A stretch of 11,587 nucleotides of DNA from an uncultured Clostridium sp. (lineage in GTDB: Bacteria > Bacillota > Clostridia > Clostridiales > Clostridiaceae). Shown one piece after another: positions 1 to 6,885 of this stretch. Location: positions 1 through 11,587 of the forward strand of contig CAKVFO010000106.1 in the NCBI GenBank assembly GCA_934746785.1, read 5' to 3'. Within the stretch, counting starts at the first letter, position 1. Each line of letters starts with the position of its first letter. The notes under the pieces are model-generated. The model was given only the letters and a program-made list of their open reading frames with translations. It was not told the DNA's origin and searched no databases. Made by a program: the position numbers and the translations under genes.

Positions 1-35
1 TTTTATTTTCTACGTATAGCTAAAAGCTTTTTAGA

Positions 36-56
36 ACCACAGGTCAAACCTGTGGT
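36..56. repeat. Perfect 9-bp inverted repeat (stem-loop) at the window edge
   Basis: Arms ACCACAGGT and ACCTGTGGT (36-44 and 48-56) flank a 3-nt loop. It is GC-richer than its surroundings. Neither strand has a clean U-tract directly after it, so it is only a possible terminator, perhaps for a gene to the left of the window, or a second stop behind the terminator at 70-120. Just to the left (about 20-34) there is a weaker palindrome around AAGCTT. Confidence 0.4.
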
Positions 57-69
57 ATTCATTAAAGAC

Positions 70-120
70 AAAAAAATAAGACCTTATATTAAGATAAAAC
101 TTAAGTAATAAAGTCTTATT
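70..120 (-). terminator. Intrinsic terminator of the candidate sRNA (and probably of eno)
   Basis: Read on the minus strand, AATAAGAC (120-113) pairs with GTCTTATT (82-75). The stem continues inward through a G-U/A-U helix and a second helix TTAAG/CTTAA across a small internal loop. A run of seven T follows immediately (76-70). No other convincing terminator lies between the eno stop codon and this site, so eno transcripts probably end here too. Confidence 0.8.
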
Positions 121-240
121 AATATCACATCTAGCAATATGATATTAAAATTATTATACTCTGTTATGACTATTCTGGGTGTGCGTCTCAGAATAGTTCT
201 TTAGTATAAAGAAATATATGATGTATTGATAATTATTTTC
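70..240 (-). ncRNA. Candidate Fur-regulated small RNA, about 170 nt
   Basis: This gene-free stretch has every part of a stand-alone small RNA gene on the minus strand. A promoter (TTGACA, 17-nt spacer, TAATAT) lies at 247-275 and predicts a start near 240. Three stem-loops follow: 9 bp at 169-197 with an 11-nt loop containing ACGCACACC; 12 bp at 119-148 with loop TGCTAG (minus strand); and the terminator stem at 75-120 with its T tail. The only ATG is followed at once by TGA, and longer GTG/TTG frames have no ribosome binding site, so it does not look coding. Fur-type boxes sit on both sides of the promoter. RyhB, PrrF and FsrA are known Fur-repressed sRNAs of this size with C-rich unpaired targeting segments; similarity here is in layout only. 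It could instead be the attenuated leader of a gene left of the window, or part of the eno 3' UTR. Confidence 0.65.
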
Positions 241-241
241 A
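227..241 (-). promoter_or_regulatory. Fur-type box over the sRNA start site
   Basis: The minus strand reads TGAAAATAATTATCA, which matches the 7-1-7 Fur consensus TGATAATnATTATCA at 13 of 14 specified positions. It lies just downstream of the -10 box and covers the predicted +1. A bound repressor here would block the start of transcription. Confidence 0.7.
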
Positions 242-246
242 ATTAA

Positions 247-275
247 ATATTACTCCATATTTTTCTTTTTGTCAA
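247..275 (-). promoter_or_regulatory. Strong sigma-A type promoter of the candidate sRNA
   Basis: The minus strand has a consensus -35 TTGACA (275-270), a 17-nt spacer and -10 TAATAT (252-247). It is the best promoter match in the window. It starts 60 bp downstream of the eno stop codon and points away from eno, so it is not the promoter of any visible protein gene. Confidence 0.8.
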
Positions 276-281
276 TACAAT

Positions 282-296
282 TGATAATTAATCTCA
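282..296 (-). promoter_or_regulatory. Second Fur-type box, upstream of the sRNA -35
   Basis: The minus strand reads TGAGATTAATTATCA, matching TGATAATnATTATCA at 12 of 14 specified positions. It ends about six bases upstream of the -35 box. Together with the box at 227-241 it brackets the promoter, an arrangement that suggests tight repression when iron is plentiful. Confidence 0.6.
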
Positions 297-336
297 ATTC
301 TTTTTTTATATAAGTACAGAAAAAAGTTTTCATTTC

Positions 337-1626
337 TTATAAGTTAAAAAAAGCTTTCTTTCCTCTATATTCAGCTGCTGATCCTAACTCTTCTTCAATT
401 CTTAATAACTGATTATACTTGGCAACTCTTTCAGATCTTGCTGGAGCACCTGTCTTAATTTGTCCTGCATTAACAGCAACAACTAAATCTGCTATAGTAG
501 TATCTTCTGTTTCACCACTTCTATGAGAAACTACTGCTGTATATCCAGCTCTATTAGCCATTTCTATAGCATTTAATGTTTCTGTTAAAGTACCAATTTG
601 ATTCAACTTAATAAGAATTGAGTTAGCCACTCCTAAATTTATTCCCTTTTCTAATCTTGAAGTATTCGTAACATATAAATCATCACCAACTAATTGAACT
701 TTCTTGCCTAACTTTTCAGTAATCAGTTTCCATCCTTCCCAATCTTCTTCAGCCATAGCATCTTCAATTGAGATTATTGGATATTCATTAACCCACTGTT
801 CAAAAAATGCTGCCATTTCTTCTGAATCAAATACTTTACCCTCATGTTCTAAAACATATTTCCCATCTTTATAATATTCTGATGATGCAGCATCAATAGC
901 TATAAACATTTCTTCTCCTGGTTTATAGCCCGCTTTTGTAATAGCTTCAACAATAACATCTAAAGCTTCTCTATTACTCTTTAAATCTGGAGCAAAACCA
1001 CCTTCATCACCTATCCCAGTTGAATAGCCCTTATTATTTAATATTTTCTGTAATGTATGATATACTTCTGCACACATTCTTAATGCATCACTAAAACTCT
1101 TAGCACCAACAGGCATAATCATAAATTCTTGTAAATCTACTGAATTATCAGCATGTGAACCACCATTTAATATGTTCATCATTGGAACTGGTAGTACCTT
1201 TCCATTTACTCCACCTATATACCTATATAAAGGCATACATAAAGAATTAGCTGCCGCATGTGCTACTGCTAAAGATACTCCTAAAATAGCATTAGCCCCT
1301 AATGTCCCTTTATTATTAGTTCCATCTAATTCAATAAGCATATTATCAATACTTGTTTGGTCATACACATTACATCCTACTAATTTTTTAGCAATTACTT
1401 CATTAACATTTTTAACTGCTTTTAATACACTCTTACCTAAATAATAGTCTTTATCTCCATCTCTTAATTCAACTGCTTCATACATTCCCGTAGATGCTCC
1501 TGATGGCACAGCTGCTCTTCCCATTGTTCCATCTTCTAAATAGATTTCAACTTCAACTGTTGGGAAACATCTTGAGTCTAATATTTGTCTTGCAATAACT
1601 TCTGTAATTTCTAGATAATTTTTCAT
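337..1626 (-). CDS. eno: Enolase (2-phosphoglycerate dehydratase)
   Basis: Converts 2-phosphoglycerate to phosphoenolpyruvate in cytoplasmic glycolysis; needs Mg2+. The 429-residue length is normal. Visible active-site elements are the mobile loop SGAST (42-46), H158, E167, the catalytic acid E208 in GDEGG, metal ligands D245, E288 and D315, the base K340, the H368-R369-S370 segment and K391. Nothing suggests inactivation. The ATG at 1624-1626 follows GGAGGAG at good spacing. It stands alone: none of gap, pgk, tpi or gpm is adjacent, although these often cluster with eno in Firmicutes. A perfect Fur-type palindrome overlaps its promoter, so iron control is inferred. Whether it is the only enolase of the organism cannot be seen here. 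Enolase is also a reported partner in the RNA degradosomes of E. coli and B. subtilis, relevant to the neighbouring candidate sRNA. Confidence 0.98.
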   Translation of the reverse strand: MKNYLEITEVIARQILDSRCFPTVEVEIYLEDGTMGRAAVPSGASTGMYEAVELRDGDKDYYLGKSVLKAVKNVNEVIAKKLVGCNVYDQTSIDNMLIELDGTNNKGTLGANAILGVSLAVAHAAANSLCMPLYRYIGGVNGKVLPVPMMNILNGGSHADNSVDLQEFMIMPVGAKSFSDALRMCAEVYHTLQKILNNKGYSTGIGDEGGFAPDLKSNREALDVIVEAITKAGYKPGEEMFIAIDAASSEYYKDGKYVLEHEGKVFDSEEMAAFFEQWVNEYPIISIEDAMAEEDWEGWKLITEKLGKKVQLVGDDLYVTNTSRLEKGINLGVANSILIKLNQIGTLTETLNAIEMANRAGYTAVVSHRSGETEDTTIADLVVAVNAGQIKTGAPARSERVAKYNQLLRIEEELGSAAEYRGKKAFFNL

Positions 1627-1658
1627 TAGAAATCTCCTCCTTTAATTCATTTATAATT

Positions 1659-1687
1659 ATTATACTATTATTGATAATTATTATCAA
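1659..1687 (-). promoter_or_regulatory. eno promoter
   Basis: The minus strand shows TTGATA (1687-1682), a 17-nt spacer and TATAAT (1664-1659), which predicts a 5' UTR of about 25-30 nt ending in the AGGAGG-type ribosome binding site. The -35 hexamer and most of the spacer lie inside the Fur-type palindrome. Confidence 0.8.
1671..1687 (-). promoter_or_regulatory. Perfect Fur-type box in the eno promoter
   Basis: A 17-bp perfect palindrome, TTGATAAT-T-ATTATCAA on the plus strand, contains the 7-1-7 Fur consensus TGATAATnATTATCA without a mismatch. It covers the -35 box and spacer, the usual position for repression by steric block. PerR and Zur boxes are related in form, so the regulator is inferred from sequence only; the match is best to Fur. 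Confidence 0.75.
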
Positions 1688-1800
1688 GTGTTCATAATTT
1701 TCAGTAAGCAACAACAGTCTAATTGTAACAACTTTTCTCTATTCCATTTCTATCAGACTCATAAAGTTTCCTAACAAGGTAAAATATAAAGCTATGCATT

Positions 1801-1829
1801 AAAAAATGCGACCTTGAATAAGATCGCAT
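1801..1829 (-). terminator. Intrinsic terminator of the YhgE/Pip gene
   Basis: The minus strand reads ATGCGATCTT (1829-1820), loop ATTC, AAGGTCGCAT (1815-1806), a 10-bp stem with one G-U pair, followed by a run of T. It lies about 80 bp after the pip stop and separates that unit from eno. I see nothing else in the rest of the 281-bp gap between the two genes apart from the eno promoter and operator. Confidence 0.85.
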
Positions 1830-1907
1830 CTTCCTAAGAAATTTTATTTATTTTGTCTGTATACTTAATAAAGATCTGTTCAAAACTTGGCATCAACCAA
1901 CTTGTTA

Positions 1908-4076
1908 TTAATGACCTACTATTCCACTTTCCTCTAACTTTTCAGCAAGTCTTCTAGTATATTTATTAACAAATTTCTTCAATCCAACACCCATTACAAT
2001 AGCTACTACTAAATAAATTGATAAGTACATAAAATTATTTAATAAAATACTTTCAACAACTCCTGCTGTAGCTTCTCTCATTAGACCTATTGCATATTTA
2101 AAAGGTAATAATGGATTTATTGATTGGAAAAATCCTGACATAACTTCTATTGGGAAAGTTCCCCCTGAAGCTGCCACTTGTAATACTAATAAAATAATTG
2201 CCAATGCTTTTCCTACGCTTCCAAATATAGATACTAAAGTATAAATAAATGTCACAAATACAATTGAAGTAAATACTCCTATTAATGCAAACAATACTGG
2301 ATTAACTACATAAGTTTTTAAAATCACCATATCTCCTACAGTAACAACTAATCCTTGAACTACTGCTATAGAAACAAATGTCAATCCCTTACCAAAGTAT
2401 TCTTGAAGTGGTGTTATATCTTCTCCATCTTCAAACTTCTTAGCATGAGTTGTTAGAAGAGATACTAAAATTGTCCCTCCAACCCAAAGTGCTAATGTAG
2501 TATAAAAAGGTGACATTCCTGAACCATAGTTAGGAACTGAGAATATTGAATTCTTTTCTATATCCACAACATCTGACAAGAAATTACTTGATTCCTCTGA
2601 ATTATTTATTAGTAAATCAACTAATTTATCGAAGTCTTCTGCATTATCATATTCTCTAATTTTATTTACTACATTTCCAACCTTTTCTTTTATATCTGGA
2701 AGTTTATCTTTTAACTTTTGTAATTCATCCTTAGCAAAAGAACTATCTTTTGTAGCAATATCAATTAAATAATTAATATCTGGAATTGTATTTTGTACCA
2801 TAGTTAACACTTCTGATCCTGAAGATGCTGCATCAGTTGCTGATTTATATGATTCAACTAAATATGGAGCTATCTTAGTATCATATTTATTTATTAAACC
2901 TGCAGCTAGTTGTTTAACTTCATTAACTTTTCCTTGTATAACATTTAGTACTTGTCCAATTTCTGTATTACTAATATTACCGCTTTCAATATCTGCTATA
3001 ATTCCATTTACATATTTTAATGTTTCTGATACTTTACTTTCTAAAACCTGAACTTCATTAATAATATCATCTAATTTATCTACATTTATACCAAGTTTCC
3101 CTAACTTAGATTTTAAAACACTTAAAGCAGATATAGAATAATTTAATTTATCATCAGCTACTTGAAGCTTTCCTTCAATAAGCATTAATTGATTTTTTAA
3201 TGCTTCAGTTCCTTCTTCTTTAATTAATATTTCTATAGAATTTATATTATTTTGAGCTTCTGAAATAAATCCTTTAATTTCTTGATTTTTTCTTTCTGCC
3301 TCAGCTTTAACTTCATCCATTTTAGCTTGTCCGTTTGATATTAATGCTTGACTCTTGTCTATAGTTGAGGATGCTTTTGGTATTATTTCTTTCACTTTTG
3401 TAATTACATTATCTATTGCAACTATACCATTACTTGCTTCATCTATAACTTCTTCTAACTCTGGCATTCTATCATTTAGATTATAAATATCATCAAGAAT
3501 ATTTCTTAAAGTTTCTTTGTAATTATCTGCATTTATACCAACTTGATCAAACACATTAAATATAACTCTATTTACAACTTTTACAATGTTACCATTAAGT
3601 TCGTCTTTAACAGTATTTACTCCTGTATTAGTTATCTTTGGAACTATTGCATTACTTTTTTCATTAATATTATAAATTAATGATGGTCTTACAATACGAG
3701 TTTTGGTTAAAGATAATATATCATTTGTAAAATCTTCAGGAACTTCTATACTTGCATAATAGTCTCCTTCAATAACACCTCTATCAGCTTCTTCTTTACT
3801 AACAAATTGCCACCCAAATGAATCATTATCTTTTAATTTATCAATAAGTTCAGAACCAACATTATATTCTTTCTCATTAAATATTCCGCCTTTATCTTCA
3901 TTTACAACAGCTACCTTTATACCAACAGTATTTCCATAGGGATCCCAACTTGACTTTATATTAAACCATGCATATAGTGATGGTAATATAATTGTTGCTA
4001 ATACAATTACTAACGCAACCCAGTTTGTAAAAATATTTTTTAAGTCACGCTTAAATATCTTTAGTACATTCTTCAT
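1908..4076 (-). CDS. YhgE/Pip family membrane protein (ABC-2 type transporter fold)
   Basis: 722 residues with the typical plan of the YhgE/Pip ('phage infection protein') family. A short basic N-terminus leads into one membrane segment (about 17-38) and the family signature LPSLYAWFNI (31-40). A large outside region (about 40-520) follows, rich in predicted coiled coil (about 205-500, with many Ile/Leu/Lys/Glu heptads). It ends with a block of five or so membrane helices (about 526-542, 565-590, 595-615, 618-637, 687-705). Members include Lactococcus Pip, needed for infection by c2-type phages, B. subtilis YhgE, and the phage SPP1 receptor YueB as a relative linked to type VII secretion. No secretion genes are visible here, so its cargo or role is unknown. 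The ATG at 4076 has a GAGGTGAAGGA ribosome binding site. It is transcribed alone, with its own terminator, and has a palindrome over its promoter. Confidence 0.9.
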   Translation of the reverse strand: MKNVLKIFKRDLKNIFTNWVALVIVLATIILPSLYAWFNIKSSWDPYGNTVGIKVAVVNEDKGGIFNEKEYNVGSELIDKLKDNDSFGWQFVSKEEADRGVIEGDYYASIEVPEDFTNDILSLTKTRIVRPSLIYNINEKSNAIVPKITNTGVNTVKDELNGNIVKVVNRVIFNVFDQVGINADNYKETLRNILDDIYNLNDRMPELEEVIDEASNGIVAIDNVITKVKEIIPKASSTIDKSQALISNGQAKMDEVKAEAERKNQEIKGFISEAQNNINSIEILIKEEGTEALKNQLMLIEGKLQVADDKLNYSISALSVLKSKLGKLGINVDKLDDIINEVQVLESKVSETLKYVNGIIADIESGNISNTEIGQVLNVIQGKVNEVKQLAAGLINKYDTKIAPYLVESYKSATDAASSGSEVLTMVQNTIPDINYLIDIATKDSSFAKDELQKLKDKLPDIKEKVGNVVNKIREYDNAEDFDKLVDLLINNSEESSNFLSDVVDIEKNSIFSVPNYGSGMSPFYTTLALWVGGTILVSLLTTHAKKFEDGEDITPLQEYFGKGLTFVSIAVVQGLVVTVGDMVILKTYVVNPVLFALIGVFTSIVFVTFIYTLVSIFGSVGKALAIILLVLQVAASGGTFPIEVMSGFFQSINPLLPFKYAIGLMREATAGVVESILLNNFMYLSIYLVVAIVMGVGLKKFVNKYTRRLAEKLEESGIVGH

Positions 4077-4114
4077 TCCTTCACCTCATATTTATCCTTA
4101 GTTTATATTATCTG

Positions 4115-4143
4115 ATTATATCACACAAATGACTAAAGGTCAT
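4115..4143 (-). promoter_or_regulatory. Promoter of the YhgE/Pip gene
   Basis: The minus strand has -35 ATGACC (4143-4138, four of six consensus bases), a 17-nt spacer and -10 TATAAT (4120-4115). The weak -35 lies within one arm of the palindrome at 4127-4145. Confidence 0.6.
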
Positions 4144-4145
4144 TT
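4127..4145. promoter_or_regulatory. Palindromic operator, TetR-like, over the pip promoter
   Basis: Perfect arms AAATGAC and GTCATTT are separated by 5 nt (19 bp in all) and overlap the -35 box and spacer. TetR-family repressors often bind TGAC-n-GTCA palindromes and are often found near YhgE/Pip genes. No regulator gene is present in this window, so the identity of the binding protein is inferred. Confidence 0.5.
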
Positions 4146-4308
4146 ATTTTTTTATTAAAATTTTCTGCAATTTCAATCATTTATGTATATTTTATCTAAA
4201 AATATAAGTATTTTTTGTATTTTTAAATTTTATGTGTCAGAAAATCAACAATAATCAATGCTCCTTCTTAAATTTCAAAAAAGTTTTTTACTTTCTTACT
4301 AATTCAAA

Positions 4309-4337
4309 AAGCACTTAGACAAATTTTCTAAGTGCTT
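4309..4337 (-). terminator. Intrinsic terminator of the tRNA-Leu unit
   Basis: An 11-bp perfect stem, AAGCACTTAGA on one arm (minus strand 4337-4327 pairs with 4319-4309), with a 7-nt loop. On the minus strand the stem is followed by TTTG, giving a short U-tail that begins in the stem. It starts 14 bp after the tRNA 3' end. I see nothing in the AT-rich stretch between this site and the pip promoter (4146-4308). Confidence 0.85.
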
Positions 4338-4350
4338 CTTTAATATAAAG

Positions 4351-4433
4351 TGCAGGTAATGGGACTTGAACCCATACATCTATAAGATACACCCCCCTCA
4401 AAGGTGCCTGTCTGCCAGTTCCAGCATACCTGC
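4351..4433 (-). tRNA. tRNA-Leu, anticodon GAG
   Basis: An 83-nt class II tRNA. The 7-bp acceptor stem is GCAGGTA/TACCTGC with discriminator A. The D stem is CTG/CAG with a loop of the Leu type. The anticodon stem CACCT/GGGTG carries loop TTGAGGG, giving anticodon GAG (plus 4397-4399) for CUC/CUU codons. A long variable arm follows, then T stem ATGGG/CCCAT with loop TTCAAGT. CCA is not encoded and must be added by CCA-adding enzyme. It is a single-gene unit between its own promoter and terminator. Confidence 0.95.
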
Positions 4434-4452
4434 TTAATATCTTATTAATTAT

Positions 4453-4481
4453 ATAATACTAAACCTCATTTTATACTTCAA
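4453..4481 (-). promoter_or_regulatory. Promoter of tRNA-Leu
   Basis: The minus strand has TTGAAG (4481-4476), a 17-nt spacer and TATTAT (4458-4453). The start would fall about 12-14 nt before the mature tRNA 5' end. It lies after the terminator of the upstream operon, so the tRNA is independently expressed. Confidence 0.6.
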
Positions 4482-4503
4482 TACTTTTCCTCTAAAGAAA
4501 TTA

Positions 4504-4554
4504 AGTAAAAGATAATTTTGAAACATTAATAATGTTTCAAAATTATCTTTTACT
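4504..4554 (-). terminator. Long perfect hairpin ending the polA-coaE-slt-GH8 operon
   Basis: A 24-bp perfect stem (4504-4527 with 4531-4554) closed by a 3-nt loop, 17 bp after the stop codon of the GH8-like gene. On the minus strand it is followed by TTAATTTCTTT, so it can act as a terminator with a U-rich tail. The stem is almost entirely A-T and longer than most terminators; such a structure may also protect the mRNA 3' end. Confidence 0.75.
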
Positions 4555-4571
4555 AAATTCAAAACCCTTTA

Positions 4572-5696
4572 TTATTTTTTTATTTTTCGCCATGCTAAAA
4601 GTGCATTTAAATTATTAAAGGAATGTACCTGTAAAGTTTCTGTATCTCCATAAGCTCCAAATATCTCACTATTCTTATCTTTTACTTGATAAGCTATTAT
4701 TTTCTTTTTACATATATCATAAAGCTCATAATCACCAGCCAATACTGCTGTTTGCAATAAATTTGAGTATATAGTAGTAGACTCAATATTGCTTAATACT
4801 TTTCCCGAATCATCATACATACTAAATATTCCATTATCCTCACTATACTTATTCTTTAAGAATCTGATACTATTATCTACCTTTAGTCCTGCTTCAGCTC
4901 TATTTAATAGTACAATTGAGTTTAACTCCATATCTAAATTACCCTTATCAAATTCTCCTGTACTTCTATCATACTCTTTTCTATATAAAGGAACTTCTTC
5001 ACTTATTAATGACTTATCTAAAATTTCTAAAGATGCATTATATATCTTTTTATAGTCATTATCTAAAGACGCTAAAAGTCTAAGTGACAATATATCTAAA
5101 TAACATATTTGAGTTTTACTGCTTTTTCCAAAATCATCATAAAAGTCTGACAATAAATTACCATCAATAAGATTTTTCTTTAGTCCTTTAGATATCTTAA
5201 AAGCATCTTTTCTATAACTAATCTCATCCCACTTCTCAGAGGCTAAAAGCAATGCTTTAATTACTCTTAAATCATCTATAGCAGCGGGAACATCATTGGC
5301 ATCTTCTCCAACTCTCCATCTAAGTAAACCGTTATCCATAATCATATTATCTTTTATATATGATAATATTTTATTATAATTTCCCTTATCATCTCTACTT
5401 AAATAATATAAAAGCATTAAACCTTCTGATTCAGATAATACAGAATGTCCCTTAGTTATTTCACCTTCTGACTTTTCATTTTTATAATTTGTAAGTATTC
5501 CATAATCATCATTCATTAAATTTGTAGTTACAAAATTCAATAGATTTTGTTCCTCTTCTGAAACTTCATTATCAGTCCATATAACTCCACTATTAATAGG
5601 TTTTACATAAGGTAATGCTAAATAAACAGCTATACATATCAGTAAAACAAGTGATACTAAAGTTATTACAATAACATTTTTTCTTTTTTTCTTCAT
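4572..5696 (-). CDS. Membrane-anchored glycoside hydrolase family 8-like protein
   Basis: 374 residues from the ATG at 5696, preceded by the G-rich ribosome binding site TTGGGGGG. An in-frame TTG at 5708 lies inside that site and is a less likely start. A basic N-terminus and one hydrophobic segment (about 8-30) act as an uncleaved signal anchor, placing the rest outside the membrane. The body looks like the six-hairpin glycosidase (GH8/BcsZ) fold: SESEG (88-92) fits the GH8 general-acid motif with E89 as the likely acid, and PAAIDDLRVIKALLLA (137-152) resembles the GH8 Asp-containing helix. I could not place a third catalytic residue, so activity and substrate (a beta-glucan, another cell-surface polymer, or none) are open. 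It starts 18 bp after the lytic transglycosylase stop and is the last gene of the operon. Recognition is by motif only. Confidence 0.7.
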   Translation of the reverse strand: MKKKRKNVIVITLVSLVLLICIAVYLALPYVKPINSGVIWTDNEVSEEEQNLLNFVTTNLMNDDYGILTNYKNEKSEGEITKGHSVLSESEGLMLLYYLSRDDKGNYNKILSYIKDNMIMDNGLLRWRVGEDANDVPAAIDDLRVIKALLLASEKWDEISYRKDAFKISKGLKKNLIDGNLLSDFYDDFGKSSKTQICYLDILSLRLLASLDNDYKKIYNASLEILDKSLISEEVPLYRKEYDRSTGEFDKGNLDMELNSIVLLNRAEAGLKVDNSIRFLKNKYSEDNGIFSMYDDSGKVLSNIESTTIYSNLLQTAVLAGDYELYDICKKKIIAYQVKDKNSEIFGAYGDTETLQVHSFNNLNALLAWRKIKK

Positions 5697-5714
5697 TTTT
5701 CCCCCCAAGGTTTA

Positions 5715-6257
5715 TTATTCATAAATCTTCTTATAAATTTTATAATAAGTATTTACTTTATCAACATATTGTTTAGTTTCTTTATATGGTATATAACTTA
5801 ATGTTTTACCATCCTTTGAATATTCTTTATTATTAAGCCATTCACGTACATTTCCTCGTCCTGCATTATATGCTGCAACAAATAGGTCTACATCGCCAAA
5901 TTCTTCCCTTAAGTTATTCAAATACCAGCATCCCATTTTAATATTATAATCTTCATCGTATAATTTGTCTGAACTATAATCATTCAGCCCCATCTGCTCT
6001 GCAATCCATTTTCCTGTTTCTTCTGTAATCTGCATAAGTCCCATAGCATTTTTGTGTGATGTCGCATCTGTTTTAAAACCACTTTCAGCCATTATTACTG
6101 ATAAAACAAAATAGGGATCCAAATCATTTTCCTCAGCATATTTCATTATTGTTTCTTTATGTTTAAATGGGAAAACATGTTCTTTTAAAATATATTTCCC
6201 CCCATAGAAGGCAGCTAATATAATAATTAGTACTACAGCTAACTTTTTAACCTTCAT
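5715..6257 (-). CDS. Membrane-anchored soluble-lytic-transglycosylase-type protein (SLT domain)
   Basis: 180 residues. It cleaves the MurNAc-GlcNAc bond of peptidoglycan with formation of 1,6-anhydro-MurNAc, judging from the family. One N-terminal membrane segment (about 5-21) acts as anchor, then a compact SLT domain (about 33-175). Visible motifs are catalytic E58 in AESGF, GLMQI at 73-77, AAYNAG at 128-133 and the late Tyr-rich helix (about 160-172). This is a minimal SLT protein with no LysM or other binding module. The ATG at 6257 follows AAAGGAG; the gene begins 16 bp after coaE, and the GH8-like gene follows closely. The two anchored, outward-facing hydrolases may work together on the envelope; that is inference from order. 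Confidence 0.9.
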   Translation of the reverse strand: MKVKKLAVVLIIILAAFYGGKYILKEHVFPFKHKETIMKYAEENDLDPYFVLSVIMAESGFKTDATSHKNAMGLMQITEETGKWIAEQMGLNDYSSDKLYDEDYNIKMGCWYLNNLREEFGDVDLFVAAYNAGRGNVREWLNNKEYSKDGKTLSYIPYKETKQYVDKVNTYYKIYKKIYE

Positions 6258-6273
6258 CCCTTTCTCCTTTTAC

Positions 6274-6870
6274 CTACATTATTTTTAAGAAATCTATAAT
6301 ATCTTCAACTTGTCTTTGGGTCTTTACTAAATCTCCTCCATTATCTATAAGGATATTAGAATTTTTCTTCTTCTCTTCCATCTGCATTTGAGCATTTATT
6401 CTACTTACTGCTTCTGAATGAGTTAGTTTATCACGTGACTTTATCCTTTGAATCTGAGTTGTTGTATCTGCCCATACTAGCATTACAAAATCCATATCTT
6501 TATGCATTCCATTTTCTATTAATGTAGGTGCATCTAAAATCACAAGTTTTTCTCCATTTTCTTCATATCTTTTAAAAGCTTCATCTATTTCTTTAAAAAT
6601 ATATGGCATTATAATATTCTCATATCTTATCCTTTGTTTAGGAAACCTAAATATATGATTTCCAAATTCTTTTCTTCTAAATTGACCTTTCCAATCAAAG
6701 AAACCTTCACCAAACTCACTTCTTACTTTATCTAAAATTTCAGGATACTTTGAAAGTACATCTCTTGCTATAAGATCTGCATCTATAACTTTAAATCCAG
6801 CCGCAATAAGCATGGATGATACTGTGCTTTTTCCTGTACCTATCCCTCCTGTAAGTCCTATTCTTAACAT
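6274..6870 (-). CDS. coaE: Dephospho-CoA kinase
   Basis: Phosphorylates the 3'-hydroxyl of dephospho-CoA with ATP, the final step of coenzyme A synthesis, in the cytoplasm. The 198-residue length is normal. Visible: P-loop GGIGTGKS (8-15), the DAD motif (30-32) that binds substrate, the LDAPTLIENG segment (112-121) in place of the common LxxPLLFE, and the lid Arg region RIKSRD (142-147). The ATG at 6870 lies 15 bp downstream of the polA stop with GGAGG in between, so the two are probably translated from one message. The polA-coaE order is common in Firmicutes. Confidence 0.95.
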   Translation of the reverse strand: MLRIGLTGGIGTGKSTVSSMLIAAGFKVIDADLIARDVLSKYPEILDKVRSEFGEGFFDWKGQFRRKEFGNHIFRFPKQRIRYENIIMPYIFKEIDEAFKRYEENGEKLVILDAPTLIENGMHKDMDFVMLVWADTTTQIQRIKSRDKLTHSEAVSRINAQMQMEEKKKNSNILIDNGGDLVKTQRQVEDIIDFLKIM

Positions 6871-6885
6871 TATTAATAATCCTCC

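Noticed and set aside
75..140. Small ORF within the candidate sRNA (GTG or TTG starts, 14-18 codons)
   Set aside because: No ribosome binding site, AT-driven composition, and it runs through the terminator stem.
301..336. A/T stem-loop directly after the eno stop codon as an eno terminator
   Set aside because: On the minus strand it is weak, interrupted and followed by a run of A rather than T.
1172..1444. Plus-strand open frames inside eno and other genes (also about 4789, 6812, 8582, 9697 and 10682)
   Set aside because: Each lies opposite a well-supported minus-strand gene, has no ribosome binding site and shows no family motif.
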